A stretch of 64,000 nucleotides of DNA from an uncultured Chiayiivirga sp. (GTDB lineage Bacteria; Pseudomonadota; Gammaproteobacteria; Xanthomonadales; Xanthomonadaceae), in contig CAKSZJ010000003.1 of the NCBI GenBank assembly GCA_934525595.1, forward strand, positions 1 through 64,000, given 5' to 3'. Made by a program: the position numbers and the translations under genes. Of this stretch, positions 45,643 to 53,182 are shown piece after piece (position 1 is the stretch's first letter; each line of letters opens with the position of its first letter). The notes below the pieces were generated by a model. That model worked only from the letters and a program-made list of their open reading frames with translations, made no database searches and was not told the origin of the DNA.

Positions 45643-46437
45643 ATGCGCCAGTACCTTGATCTTCTCGCCGATGTGCTCGAACACGGCGCGCCCAAGGCCG
45701 ACCGCACCGGCACCGGCACGCGCAGCGTGTTCGGGCGGCAGCTGCGCTTCGACCTCGGCGAAGGCTTCCCGCTCGTCACCACCAAGAAACTGCACCTGCG
45801 CTCGATCGTGCACGAGCTGCTGTGGTTCCTGCGCGGCGACACCAATATCGGCTACCTGCGCGACAACGGGGTGTCGATCTGGGACGAATGGGCCGACGCC
45901 GAAGGCAACCTCGGCCCGGTGTACGGCCACCAGTGGCGCCACTGGCAGGGACCGGACGGGCAGGCGTTCGACCAGATGCGCTGGCTGGTCGATGAAATCT
46001 CCCGCAATCCGGATTCGCGGCGGCTGGTGGTGAGCGCCTGGAACGTGGCGGATCTGCCGAAAATGGCGCTGCAGCCCTGCCACGCGCTGTTCCAGTTCCA
46101 TGTGGCGCAGGGAAAGCTGTCCTGCCAGCTCTACCAGCGCAGCGCCGACATTTTCCTGGGTGTGCCCTTCAACATCGCCAGCTACGCCCTGCTCACCCAC
46201 CTGGTGGCGCAGGCCAGCGGCCTGGGCGTCGGCGACTTCGTGCACACCCTGGGCGATGCCCACCTGTATTCCAACCACCTCGAACAGGCCCGCGAGCAGC
46301 TCGCCCGCAGCCCGCGCCCGCTGCCGCGCCTGCGGCTCAACCCCGAGGTGCGCGACCTGTTCGCCTTCGGCTACGGCGACATCGCCTTCGAAGGCTACGA
46401 TCCCTGGCCCGCGATCCGCGCGCCGGTGGCGGTATGA
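45643..46437 (+). CDS. thyA: Thymidylate synthase
   Basis: 264 residues, the normal length. [32 protein letters not shown], the active-site Cys in [40 protein letters not shown] and [14 protein letters not shown] are all family signatures. It makes dTMP using methylene-tetrahydrofolate. GGAG lies upstream within the lgt end. Its stop overlaps the putative folA ATG (ATGA), coupling it to the enzyme that regenerates tetrahydrofolate. Confidence 0.97.
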   Translation: MRQYLDLLADVLEHGAPKADRTGTGTRSVFGRQLRFDLGEGFPLVTTKKLHLRSIVHELLWFLRGDTNIGYLRDNGVSIWDEWADAEGNLGPVYGHQWRHWQGPDGQAFDQMRWLVDEISRNPDSRRLVVSAWNVADLPKMALQPCHALFQFHVAQGKLSCQLYQRSADIFLGVPFNIASYALLTHLVAQASGLGVGDFVHTLGDAHLYSNHLEQAREQLARSPRPLPRLRLNPEVRDLFAFGYGDIAFEGYDPWPAIRAPVAV

Positions 46438-47024
46438 GCGGAGGCCGGGATTCGGGATTCGGGATTCGGGATTCGTCGGGGCTTCGGGAGGCCGCAGGCG
46501 CGCGGGACCAATCCCCAATCCCCAATCCCCAATCCCCGCACTTGACCCTCATCGCTGCGCTCGACCGCAATCGCGCGATCGGCAAGGGCAACGCGCTTCC
46601 CTGGCATCTGCCCGACGACCTCAGGCGCTTCAAGGCGCTGACCCTGGGCAAGACCCTGCTCATGGGGCGCAAGACGGCCCGATCGCTGGGGCGGGCGCTG
46701 CCGGGGCGGCGCAACCTGGTGCTCACGCGCTACGGCACGGTGCCGTTCGAGGGCATGGAGGCGGTCGCAACGCTGGACGAAGCGCTCGCGCGTGCGGGCG
46801 GCGGCGAGCTGTGCGTGATCGGCGGCGGCGAGGCGTATGCCCTGACGCTGCCGCAGGCCGACGCCCTGCACCTGACCTGGGTCGATGTCGCGATCGACGG
46901 AGCCGATGCCTTCTTCCCGGCCTTCGATGCGGCGCAGTGGCAGGAAACGTTCCGTGAACACCACCCGGCCGACGCGCGGCACGCCTGGGCGATGGACTTC
47001 GTCGACTACCGGCCTATTCGCTGA
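46434..47024 (+). CDS. folA: Dihydrofolate reductase, with an uncertain N-terminus
   Basis: The DHFR core is clear: [89 protein letters not shown]. Normal family members start almost directly at LIAALDRN. Here the frame continues upstream 36 residues to an ATG that overlaps the thyA stop (ATGA). Those residues are encoded by an inverted heptad repeat (46447-46537). Either the protein starts at the TTG at 46542 (no ribosome binding site) or the repeat is translated through coupling with thyA. I report the longer frame and treat the start as open. Confidence 0.85.
   Translation: MSGGRDSGFGIRDSSGLREAAGARDQSPIPNPQSPHLTLIAALDRNRAIGKGNALPWHLPDDLRRFKALTLGKTLLMGRKTARSLGRALPGRRNLVLTRYGTVPFEGMEAVATLDEALARAGGGELCVIGGGEAYALTLPQADALHLTWVDVAIDGADAFFPAFDAAQWQETFREHHPADARHAWAMDFVDYRPIR
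46447..46537. repeat. Inverted heptad-repeat element (GGGATTC)4 / (CAATCCC)4
   Basis: Four direct copies of GGGATTC fill 46447-46474, and four copies of CAATCCC fill 46509-46536. The two blocks are near-complementary (six of seven bases per unit), so the 91-bp element can form a long hairpin with a 34-nt loop. Such GATTCGG-type heptads are scattered between genes in xanthomonad-type genomes. This copy sits between the thyA stop and the DHFR core and keeps the reading frame open. Confidence 0.85.
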
Positions 47025-47219
47025 AATTCCGGCGCAGGCCGGCAAATCACGGGTTTTCTGGAGGGCCTGGTTCCGGCGCCGGCGGAGCGTTGGGTGCCAG
47101 CGGTTTTCGAGCGCCCGTATCGCGACCCGAGGCGTCCCTGCCGCGTAGGGTCAACGCGCGCCCTGCCGTACGGCTACGCGCGGCCTGAAAATGAGTCGCG
47201 GCTGACTGTCAGGCGGTGG

Positions 47220-47268
47220 TTTGATGATGATCAAACGACGAGTCCGCGTGAAACCTATCGTTACGGGC
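47220..47268 (+). promoter_or_regulatory. FNR/ANR-type box and class II promoter of the porin gene
   Basis: TTTGAT-GATG-ATCAAA at 47220-47235 is a perfect match to the FNR consensus TTGAT-N4-ATCAA. Its centre (47227.5) is 41.5 bp from a predicted start near 47269. A -10-like TATCGT at 47256-47261 predicts +1 at 47268, in agreement. This is the geometry of a class II FNR-activated promoter, giving a leader of about 25 nt with GAGG before the porin ATG. The other 190 bp back to folA show no gene. Confidence 0.72.
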
Positions 47269-47292
47269 AATATCCGCGAGCGAGGTTTCCCA

Positions 47293-48519
47293 ATGAAAAC
47301 GGCGAAGGTTCTCGGCATCGGGCTGTTCCTGGCGTCGTTCGGCGCCACCTGCGGCGCGCAGACGGTCGGCGGCACGCCGATATTCGACGTCCGCTACCGT
47401 TACGAGCACGTCGAACAGGACAATGTGCTGGCGCACGCCGTGATGAGCTCGGTGCGCACCCGCCTGGGTTACGCCACCGGCGTGCATGCGGGTTTCTCCG
47501 CGTTGCTGGAAGTGGATCACCTCGGCCACCTGGGCGGCGACTACAACGACACCCGCAACGGCCACGTCGGGCGTTCGCTGATCCCGGATCCGAGCGGTGC
47601 CGCGGTGAATCAGGCCTGGGTGCGCCACGCGGGCGACTACGGCAGCCTCACCGTGGGCCGCCAGCGCATCAACCTGGGCAACCAGCGCTTCGTCGGGGGC
47701 GTGGCCTGGCGGCAGAACGAACAGACTTACGACGGCGCGCTGCTGCAGCTCAGCCCGGCGAAGGCGCTTGCCGTGTCGTACGCCTACGTCGGCCGGGTGA
47801 ATACCATCTGGGGGCCGGATACCGGGGCGTTCGCGACCGCCGCCAACCCCGCCCGCGTCGATGGAGACAGCCACCTGCTCGACCTGCGCTGGGCGATCGC
47901 GCCGGGCTTCAGCCTGGGCGTCTACCACTACCGCCTGGGGCTGGACGATCTTGCGATCGCGCCCGGCGCCGCGCGCAGGGCCCTTTCCAGCGCCACCACC
48001 GGACTGCGCGCCCAGGGCTCCAGCGGCCCGCTGGATTATGTCCTGGAATACGCCATGCAGAAGGACGCGCAGGGCAATCCGCTGGATCTGGATTCGCGCT
48101 ACCACCTGATCGAAGTGGGCTACGCCTTCGGCGCGGTCAAGCTGCGTGCCGGACAGGAAGTGCTCGGGGCCGGCAGCGGCGCAGGCAACCGTGCCTTCCA
48201 GACGCCGTTGGCCACCAAGCACGCCTTCCAGGGCTGGGCCGATGTGTTCCTGACCACGCCGGCCGACGGCGTCGATGATCGTTACCTCGGCGTCATCCTG
48301 CCGCTGGGCGGCGGCAGCCTGCAGGGCGGGTACCACGACTACGCGCCCGAGCGCGGCGGCGGCAGCTATGGCAGCGAATTCGACCTGAGCTACGCGCGGC
48401 CGATTCCCGGCCTGAAGGGCCTCTCGGGTCTGGTGAAATACGCCAGCTACGACTCCGACGACCGCACCCGCACCGTCGACACCGACAAGTTCTGGGTGCA
48501 GCTGCAGTACACGTTCTGA
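47293..48519 (+). CDS. Outer-membrane porin (alginate-export/Opr-like beta-barrel)
   Basis: 408 residues. A signal peptide (MKTAKVLGIGLFLASFGATCGAQ) precedes a beta-barrel of alternating aromatic strands, ending in the outer-membrane signature KFWVQLQYTF. TPIFDVRYRYEHVEQDNVLAHAVMSSVRTRLGYATG, LTVGRQRINLGNQRFVGGVAWRQNEQTYDG and YVLEYAMQKD resemble the alginate-export/OprB-D-like porin group. Function: diffusion of an unknown solute. The ATG at 47293 has GAGG about 8 nt upstream. The promoter carries an FNR-type box, suggesting induction at low oxygen. A good terminator follows. Confidence 0.85.
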   Translation: MKTAKVLGIGLFLASFGATCGAQTVGGTPIFDVRYRYEHVEQDNVLAHAVMSSVRTRLGYATGVHAGFSALLEVDHLGHLGGDYNDTRNGHVGRSLIPDPSGAAVNQAWVRHAGDYGSLTVGRQRINLGNQRFVGGVAWRQNEQTYDGALLQLSPAKALAVSYAYVGRVNTIWGPDTGAFATAANPARVDGDSHLLDLRWAIAPGFSLGVYHYRLGLDDLAIAPGAARRALSSATTGLRAQGSSGPLDYVLEYAMQKDAQGNPLDLDSRYHLIEVGYAFGAVKLRAGQEVLGAGSGAGNRAFQTPLATKHAFQGWADVFLTTPADGVDDRYLGVILPLGGGSLQGGYHDYAPERGGGSYGSEFDLSYARPIPGLKGLSGLVKYASYDSDDRTRTVDTDKFWVQLQYTF

Positions 48520-48548
48520 AGTGCTGCGGTAGATGCCGCGAAGCGGGG

Positions 48549-48572
48549 GAGGGCGCTGCGGCGCCCTCTTTT
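48549..48572 (+). terminator. Rho-independent terminator of the porin gene
   Basis: GAGGGCGC (48549-48556), loop TGCG, GCGCCCTC (48561-48568) and TTTT: a perfect 8-bp stem with T-run, 30 bp after the porin stop. Confidence 0.85.
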
Positions 48573-48688
48573 CATCGAGCCATCGAAGGCGATGGGCGAT
48601 ACGCTCCCAGGCCCGCGCGCGCCATCCGCATGACGCATGATCCGGGAATCACCTGTCGAGCAGCGCCCTGGAATCCGCCTGATGGCGC

Positions 48689-49546
48689 TCAGTGCCGGCC
48701 CGCGTGCGGTCTGGCTGCGGCCGGTGCGTTGTGTCCGGGCACCTGCACGAAGCGTGGGGTTTCCTCGTCCAGCGCCAGCGCGGTGAGCGTTCCGCCCCAG
48801 ACGCAGCCGGTGTCGATGCAGTGGATGCCAAGGCCCATGTAGAGACCCAGCGCGGACCAGTGGCCGAAGACGATCTTCAGTTCGCGAGTGGCTTGGCCGG
48901 GCACCATGAACCATGGGTAGGTTCCGGGCTTCTGCGTGCCGGGTCGACCCTTTTCCCCGAAGGAGATGGTGCCGCGCGGGGTGCAGTAGCGCATCCGGGT
49001 GAACACGTTGATGATCGCGCGCAGCCGGTCCATTCCCTGCAGGCGCGGGTGGAAGGTGTCGGGCTTGTTGCCATACATGCCCGACAGCAGCGAGCGCGGG
49101 TTGGGGCCGTGCAGGCGCTGGTGGACTTCGGCGGCGTGGCGTTCGGCCTGTGCGATGGTCCAGCGCGGCGACAGCGCCGCGTGCACCATGGCCCAGCCGA
49201 GGGTGTGGTCCACGTGGATCAGCGGGCGCATCCGCAGCCACTCCAGCAGCTCGTCGCGATCGTGCGCGAACAGCACGGAGCGCAGGTCGGGGTTCACCCG
49301 CGCCTGTTCCTCCTCGCGGCGCTGTGCGATGGCCAGCAGCGAGAGGTCATGATTGCCGAGCACCACGTGGATGCTGGCATCGAGCGACTTCACCAGGCGC
49401 AGGGTTTCCAGCGATTGCCCGCCGCGGTTGACCAGGTCGCCGCAGAACCAGAGCCGGTCGCGCGCCGGGTCGAAGTCGATGGCGTCCAGCAGGCGACAGG
49501 TGGCGTCGTGGCAGCCTTGCAGGTCGCCGATTGCCCAGATCGCCAT
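48689..49546 (-). CDS. apaH: Bis(5'-nucleosyl)-tetraphosphatase (symmetrical)
   Basis: 285 residues. Calcineurin-type phosphoesterase motifs are complete: AIWAIGDLQGCHD (GDxxG), LWFCGDLVNRGGQSLE (GDxxDRG-like), VVLGNHDLSLLAI (GNHD) and KIVFGHWSALGL with the late GCVWGG. It hydrolyses Ap4A to two ADP and removes Np4 caps from RNA. The ATG at 49546 shares one base with the apaG stop (TGATG). It ends the minus-strand run lptD-surA-pdxA-rsmA-apaG-apaH. Confidence 0.96.
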   Translation of the reverse strand: MAIWAIGDLQGCHDATCRLLDAIDFDPARDRLWFCGDLVNRGGQSLETLRLVKSLDASIHVVLGNHDLSLLAIAQRREEEQARVNPDLRSVLFAHDRDELLEWLRMRPLIHVDHTLGWAMVHAALSPRWTIAQAERHAAEVHQRLHGPNPRSLLSGMYGNKPDTFHPRLQGMDRLRAIINVFTRMRYCTPRGTISFGEKGRPGTQKPGTYPWFMVPGQATRELKIVFGHWSALGLYMGLGIHCIDTGCVWGGTLTALALDEETPRFVQVPGHNAPAAARPHAGRH

Positions 49547-49929
49547 CAGTGCAGCGTGCGCGGGATCGAGAGGGTGAAGCGCGGGATCGGTGCCTCGAAG
49601 CGGGTGCCGTCGTCGGTGATCCACTGGTAGGCGCCGGCCATGGTTCCCACGGTGGTTTCGAGCACCGCGCCGGAGGTGTATTCAAAGCCCTCGCCCGGGC
49701 GCAGGCGCGGTTGCTCGCCCACTACGCCTTCGCCGCGCACTTCCTCCACGCGGCCGTTGGCGTCGGTGATGACCCAGTGCCGCGACAGGAGCTGGGCGGG
49801 CTGGTTTCCCCGGTTGCGCAGGTGGATGGTATAGGCGAAGACGTAGCGGTTCTGCTCGGGTGTCGACTGCTCGTCGAGGTAGCGCGTGCGCACCTGGATG
49901 TCGATGGCGTGGTGGTCAGGAGTATCCAT
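49546..49929 (-). CDS. apaG: ApaG protein
   Basis: 127 residues, normal length. [91 protein letters not shown] is the ApaG fibronectin-III-like fold. The genetic link to Co2+ resistance and Mg2+ efflux in Salmonella gave its common name, but its biochemical role is not settled. Placed 39 bp after rsmA and overlapping apaH by one base. Confidence 0.96.
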   Translation of the reverse strand: MDTPDHHAIDIQVRTRYLDEQSTPEQNRYVFAYTIHLRNRGNQPAQLLSRHWVITDANGRVEEVRGEGVVGEQPRLRPGEGFEYTSGAVLETTVGTMAGAYQWITDDGTRFEAPIPRFTLSIPRTLH

Positions 49930-49968
49930 GCCGGACAGTCTAGCGGCATCCCCGCCGCGGGGAAGAGG

Positions 49969-50793
49969 TCAGCCGTCGGCGGACGCGGCGTGGTTGGCCA
50001 GGGCAATGAAGCGCGCCACGTCGATGCGTTCGGCGCGATCGCCAGGGTCGATGCCGACCGCTTCCATCCACGCCGGCGGGCACACCTCGTGCAGCGCGTT
50101 GCGCAGGGTCTTGCGGCGCTGCCCGAAGGCGGCCTTGACGATGCGTGAGAAGATGGCCGGATCGCTGATGCCGATCTCGGCGCGCGCGCGCGGTACCAGG
50201 CGAACGACGGCCGAATCGACCTTCGGCGGCGGGCGGAAGGCGCCGGGCGGCACCCGGAACAGTGCCTCCACCCGCGCATGGGCCTGCAGCATCACCGACA
50301 GGCGGCCGTAGACCTTGCTGCCGGGTTCGGCCGCCATGCGGTCCACGACTTCCTTCTGCAGCATGAAGTGCATGTCCACGATGCACGCAGCGTGTTCGAG
50401 CGCGTGGAAAAGGATCGGCGAGGAGATGTTGTAGGGCAGGTTGCCGACCAGGCGGATCGGCCCGTTCGTGCCGAGTGCGGAGAGGTCGACCGCAAGCACG
50501 TCCGCATGGATGATCCGCAGCGGCGCCACGCCTGCGCTGATGCGCTCGAGGCCGGCGATCAGGTCGCGGTCGAACTCGATCACGGTGAGCGCAGGATCGG
50601 GCGGTGCGTTTCCCGAGGCGGCGAGAATCCGGCGCAGCAGGGGCAGCGTCAGCGCACCTTGGCCGGGGCCGATCTCGACCAGGCGCTCGCCCGGCGCGGG
50701 ATTGATCGCGCGCACGATGCCGTCCACCACGCCGCCATCGTGCAGGAAGTGCTGCCCGAGCTGCTTCTTGGTCTGATGGCGCTCTGTGTGCAT
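49969..50793 (-). CDS. rsmA: 16S rRNA dimethyladenosine transferase
   Basis: 274 residues (KsgA/RsmA). KKQLGQHFLHDGGVVDGIV is the conserved N-terminus, LVEIGPGQGALTLPLL binds SAM, and LVGNLPYNISSPILFHAL is catalytic motif IV (NLPY). FRPPPKVDSAVVRLVPR is a C-terminal hallmark. It dimethylates A1518 and A1519 of 16S rRNA. It begins 2 nt after the pdxA stop, so the pair is translated together. Confidence 0.97.
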   Translation of the reverse strand: MHTERHQTKKQLGQHFLHDGGVVDGIVRAINPAPGERLVEIGPGQGALTLPLLRRILAASGNAPPDPALTVIEFDRDLIAGLERISAGVAPLRIIHADVLAVDLSALGTNGPIRLVGNLPYNISSPILFHALEHAACIVDMHFMLQKEVVDRMAAEPGSKVYGRLSVMLQAHARVEALFRVPPGAFRPPPKVDSAVVRLVPRARAEIGISDPAIFSRIVKAAFGQRRKTLRNALHEVCPPAWMEAVGIDPGDRAERIDVARFIALANHAASADG

Positions 50794-50795
50794 GG

Positions 50796-51800
50796 TCAGG
50801 CCAGCAGGCGGGGAGCCAGGCGCGCGCGCCGCGCGGCGAACTCGATGGCGCGTCGCGCGGCGAGGATCAGGCTGGAGGGATCGGCCTGGCCGCGCCCGGC
50901 CAGCTCCAGCGCGGTGCCGTGATCCACCGCCACGCGCACGTAGGGCAGGCCCAGGGTGATGTTCACTGCGTCTTCGAAACCGGCGTGCTTGAGGACCGGC
51001 AGGCCCTGGTCGTGATACATCGCCAGCACCGCGTCGAAGCCTTCCAGCGCGTGCGGCAGGAAGGCGGTATCGGCCGGCAGCGGGCCGGTCAGGCTCATCC
51101 CGCGCGCGCGCAGCGCGTCGAGCACCGGGGTGATGACCTCGATCTCCTCGCGCCCCAGATGGCCGCCTTCGCCGGCGTGCGGATTGAGGCCCAGCACGGC
51201 GATGCGCGGGGCGAGGATGCCGAAGTCGGCCATGAGCGCCGCGTGCAGGATTTCCAGCGTGTCGCGCAGGCCCTCGCGGGTGAGGGCGTCAGGCACCGCG
51301 CGCAGCGGCAGGTGGGTGGTGGCGAGCGCGACGCGCAGCTGCGCGCTGGCCAGCATCATCACCACTTCGCAGCCAGCCTTGGCGGCCAGGAGTTCGGTGG
51401 TGCCGGTGTAGGCGATGCCGGCCTCATTGAGGATGCCCTTGTGCACCGGCCCGGTCACCAGCCCGGAGAGGTCGCCCGCTGCGCAAAGGTGCGCGCCTTC
51501 GAGCAGGCTGTCATGGACATAGGCGCCGTTGCGCGCGTCGAGCGTGCCGAAGCGGCTGGCGGCCCGGCGCGGGCGGTGCAGAAGACGCAGCTGGCCCGGG
51601 GAGACGCGCGGCGCATCGGGCGGCAGCAGGTCGAGTGGTTTGTCGATGGCCAGTGCGGCCTCGCGCAGCAGGTCGCCGTCGCCGATGGCCAGCAGCGCGT
51701 CGCCCAGCGCGGTCTGCGCCAGATGCACGCAAAGCTCCGGGCCGATGCCGGCAGGTTCTCCGGGAATCAGGCCCAGCGGTGGCGGAGCGGGGCCGTCCAT
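50796..51800 (-). CDS. pdxA: 4-hydroxythreonine-4-phosphate dehydrogenase
   Basis: 334 residues. LGLIPGEPAGIGPELCV is the conserved N-terminus; YTGTTELLAAKAG, LPLRAVPDALT, GLNPHAGEGGHLGREE (metal His) and MYHDQGLPVLKHAGFEDAVNITLGLPYVRVAVDHGTA are diagnostic. It oxidises 4-phosphohydroxythreonine in pyridoxal phosphate synthesis. I start at the ATG at 51800; an upstream ATG at 51857 would overlap surA and has no family support. Between surA and rsmA in the canonical order. Confidence 0.95.
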   Translation of the reverse strand: MDGPAPPPLGLIPGEPAGIGPELCVHLAQTALGDALLAIGDGDLLREAALAIDKPLDLLPPDAPRVSPGQLRLLHRPRRAASRFGTLDARNGAYVHDSLLEGAHLCAAGDLSGLVTGPVHKGILNEAGIAYTGTTELLAAKAGCEVVMMLASAQLRVALATTHLPLRAVPDALTREGLRDTLEILHAALMADFGILAPRIAVLGLNPHAGEGGHLGREEIEVITPVLDALRARGMSLTGPLPADTAFLPHALEGFDAVLAMYHDQGLPVLKHAGFEDAVNITLGLPYVRVAVDHGTALELAGRGQADPSSLILAARRAIEFAARRARLAPRLLA

Positions 51801-51825
51801 CCGGGGAGGTCGCAGCGGAGTGCGC

Positions 51826-53127
51826 TCAGCCGCTGCTGCCGAGGCGCTCTTCCACATAGGACTCTTCCCGCATCTGACGCAGGAACCGGTCGAACTCCTC
51901 GTCGGCCTTGCGGCGCACGATGGTCTCGCGGATGCGGGTGCGCTGTGATTCCTGTGTCACGTCCTGCTGTCGCGTTCCCAGGCGCTGGATCAGGTGCCAG
52001 CCCACGTCGCTGGCGAACGGTTCGGAAAGTTCGTTGTCCTGCAGGTTCTCCAGCACGTTGGCTACCGCCTTGCCCCAGGCGTTGAGGGGGAACCAGCCCA
52101 TGTCGCCGCCCTGGGCGCGCGTGATCGGGTCGTCGGAGCCCTCGCGCGCCACCTTGGCGAATTCCTCGCCGCCGGCGATGCGGGCGCGCAGGGCATCGAT
52201 CTTGGCGCGCGCCTGGTCGCGCGTGACGAGATCGTTGGCACGCACCAGCAGGCCGCGCGCGTGGAATTCGGTCACGATCTCTTTTTCACGATCGCGGGTG
52301 TCGATGACGCGGATGAGGCTGAAGCCGCTGGGGCCGCGCAGCGGCTCGGAAACGCCGCCCGGCGGCAGCGTGGGCAGCACGTTGGCGAAAAGCGGCGGGA
52401 TCTCGTCCATGCTGCGCCAGCCCATGTCGCCGCCTTCCAGCGCGGTCTGGTGGTCCGAGTAGCGCATGGCGGCGGCGGCGAAGTCCATCTCGCCGCGCAC
52501 GATCAGGTCGCGCACGCCCTCGGCCTTGGTCTTGGCGGTTTCGATCTGCTCGGGCGTGGCGCCATCAGGCAGCGCCACCAGGAGGTAGCCAAGGTGTACC
52601 TGGGGCTGCTCTGCGCCGCGCGCGGCCAGGGCGTTGTCGATTTCGGTCTCGCTGACGGTGACCCGGCTCTGCACGAAGTTCTGCTGCAGCCGGGAAACGA
52701 TCATTTCATCGCGGATCTGCTGGCGGAAGTCCTCGAAGCCGCCGCCCGAGCTGGCCACCTGCTGGCGCAGCTGCTCCATCGATAGGCCCTGCTGCTGGGC
52801 GATGCGTGCGATGGTCTGGTCCAGCTCGATATCGGCGATCCGCAGCCCCATGCCCTCGGCGCGCTGCAGCTGCAGACGCATCATCACCAGCCGTTCCAGC
52901 ACCTGCTTCTCCAGAACCGCATCCGGCGGCAGCTGGTCGGAGCGGTCGGCGAAGCGCTCCTTGATGTTCCGTACGGCCTGGTCGAGCTCCGAACGCAGGA
53001 TCACATCCTCTTCCACCACCGCCACGATGCCGTCGATAGGAGCCGTGTGCAGGGCCTGGGAAAACGCGCCCGGCGCCAGGCCGAGGAGTAGGGTGAAAGC
53101 CAGTAGACGGGCAGGGAATGAGGTCAT
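51826..53127 (-). CDS. surA: Periplasmic chaperone and peptidyl-prolyl isomerase SurA
   Basis: 433 residues. Signal peptide (LLAFTLLLGLAPGAFSQ), then the SurA N-terminal chaperone domain (PIDGIVAVVEEDVILRSELDQAVRNI...) and two parvulin domains, each with the EGGDMGW / QGGDMGWFPL motif (ALEGGDMGWRSMDEIPPLFA; RAQGGDMGWFPLNAWG). It helps fold outer-membrane proteins such as LptD. The ATG at 53127 opens a normal signal peptide; longer frames are rejected. It follows lptD by 55 bp and precedes pdxA. Confidence 0.96.
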   Translation of the reverse strand: MTSFPARLLAFTLLLGLAPGAFSQALHTAPIDGIVAVVEEDVILRSELDQAVRNIKERFADRSDQLPPDAVLEKQVLERLVMMRLQLQRAEGMGLRIADIELDQTIARIAQQQGLSMEQLRQQVASSGGGFEDFRQQIRDEMIVSRLQQNFVQSRVTVSETEIDNALAARGAEQPQVHLGYLLVALPDGATPEQIETAKTKAEGVRDLIVRGEMDFAAAAMRYSDHQTALEGGDMGWRSMDEIPPLFANVLPTLPPGGVSEPLRGPSGFSLIRVIDTRDREKEIVTEFHARGLLVRANDLVTRDQARAKIDALRARIAGGEEFAKVAREGSDDPITRAQGGDMGWFPLNAWGKAVANVLENLQDNELSEPFASDVGWHLIQRLGTRQQDVTQESQRTRIRETIVRRKADEEFDRFLRQMREESYVEERLGSSG

Positions 53128-53182
53128 GGTCCGGAATTCGATGAAGGGGAGAGGTGCGGCGCGACAGCGCCGGCGCACAATA

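Noticed and set aside
46447-46537. Rho-independent terminator between thyA and folA
   Set aside because: The heptad hairpin has no T-run and both flanking genes are in one operon; it is better described as an inserted repeat.
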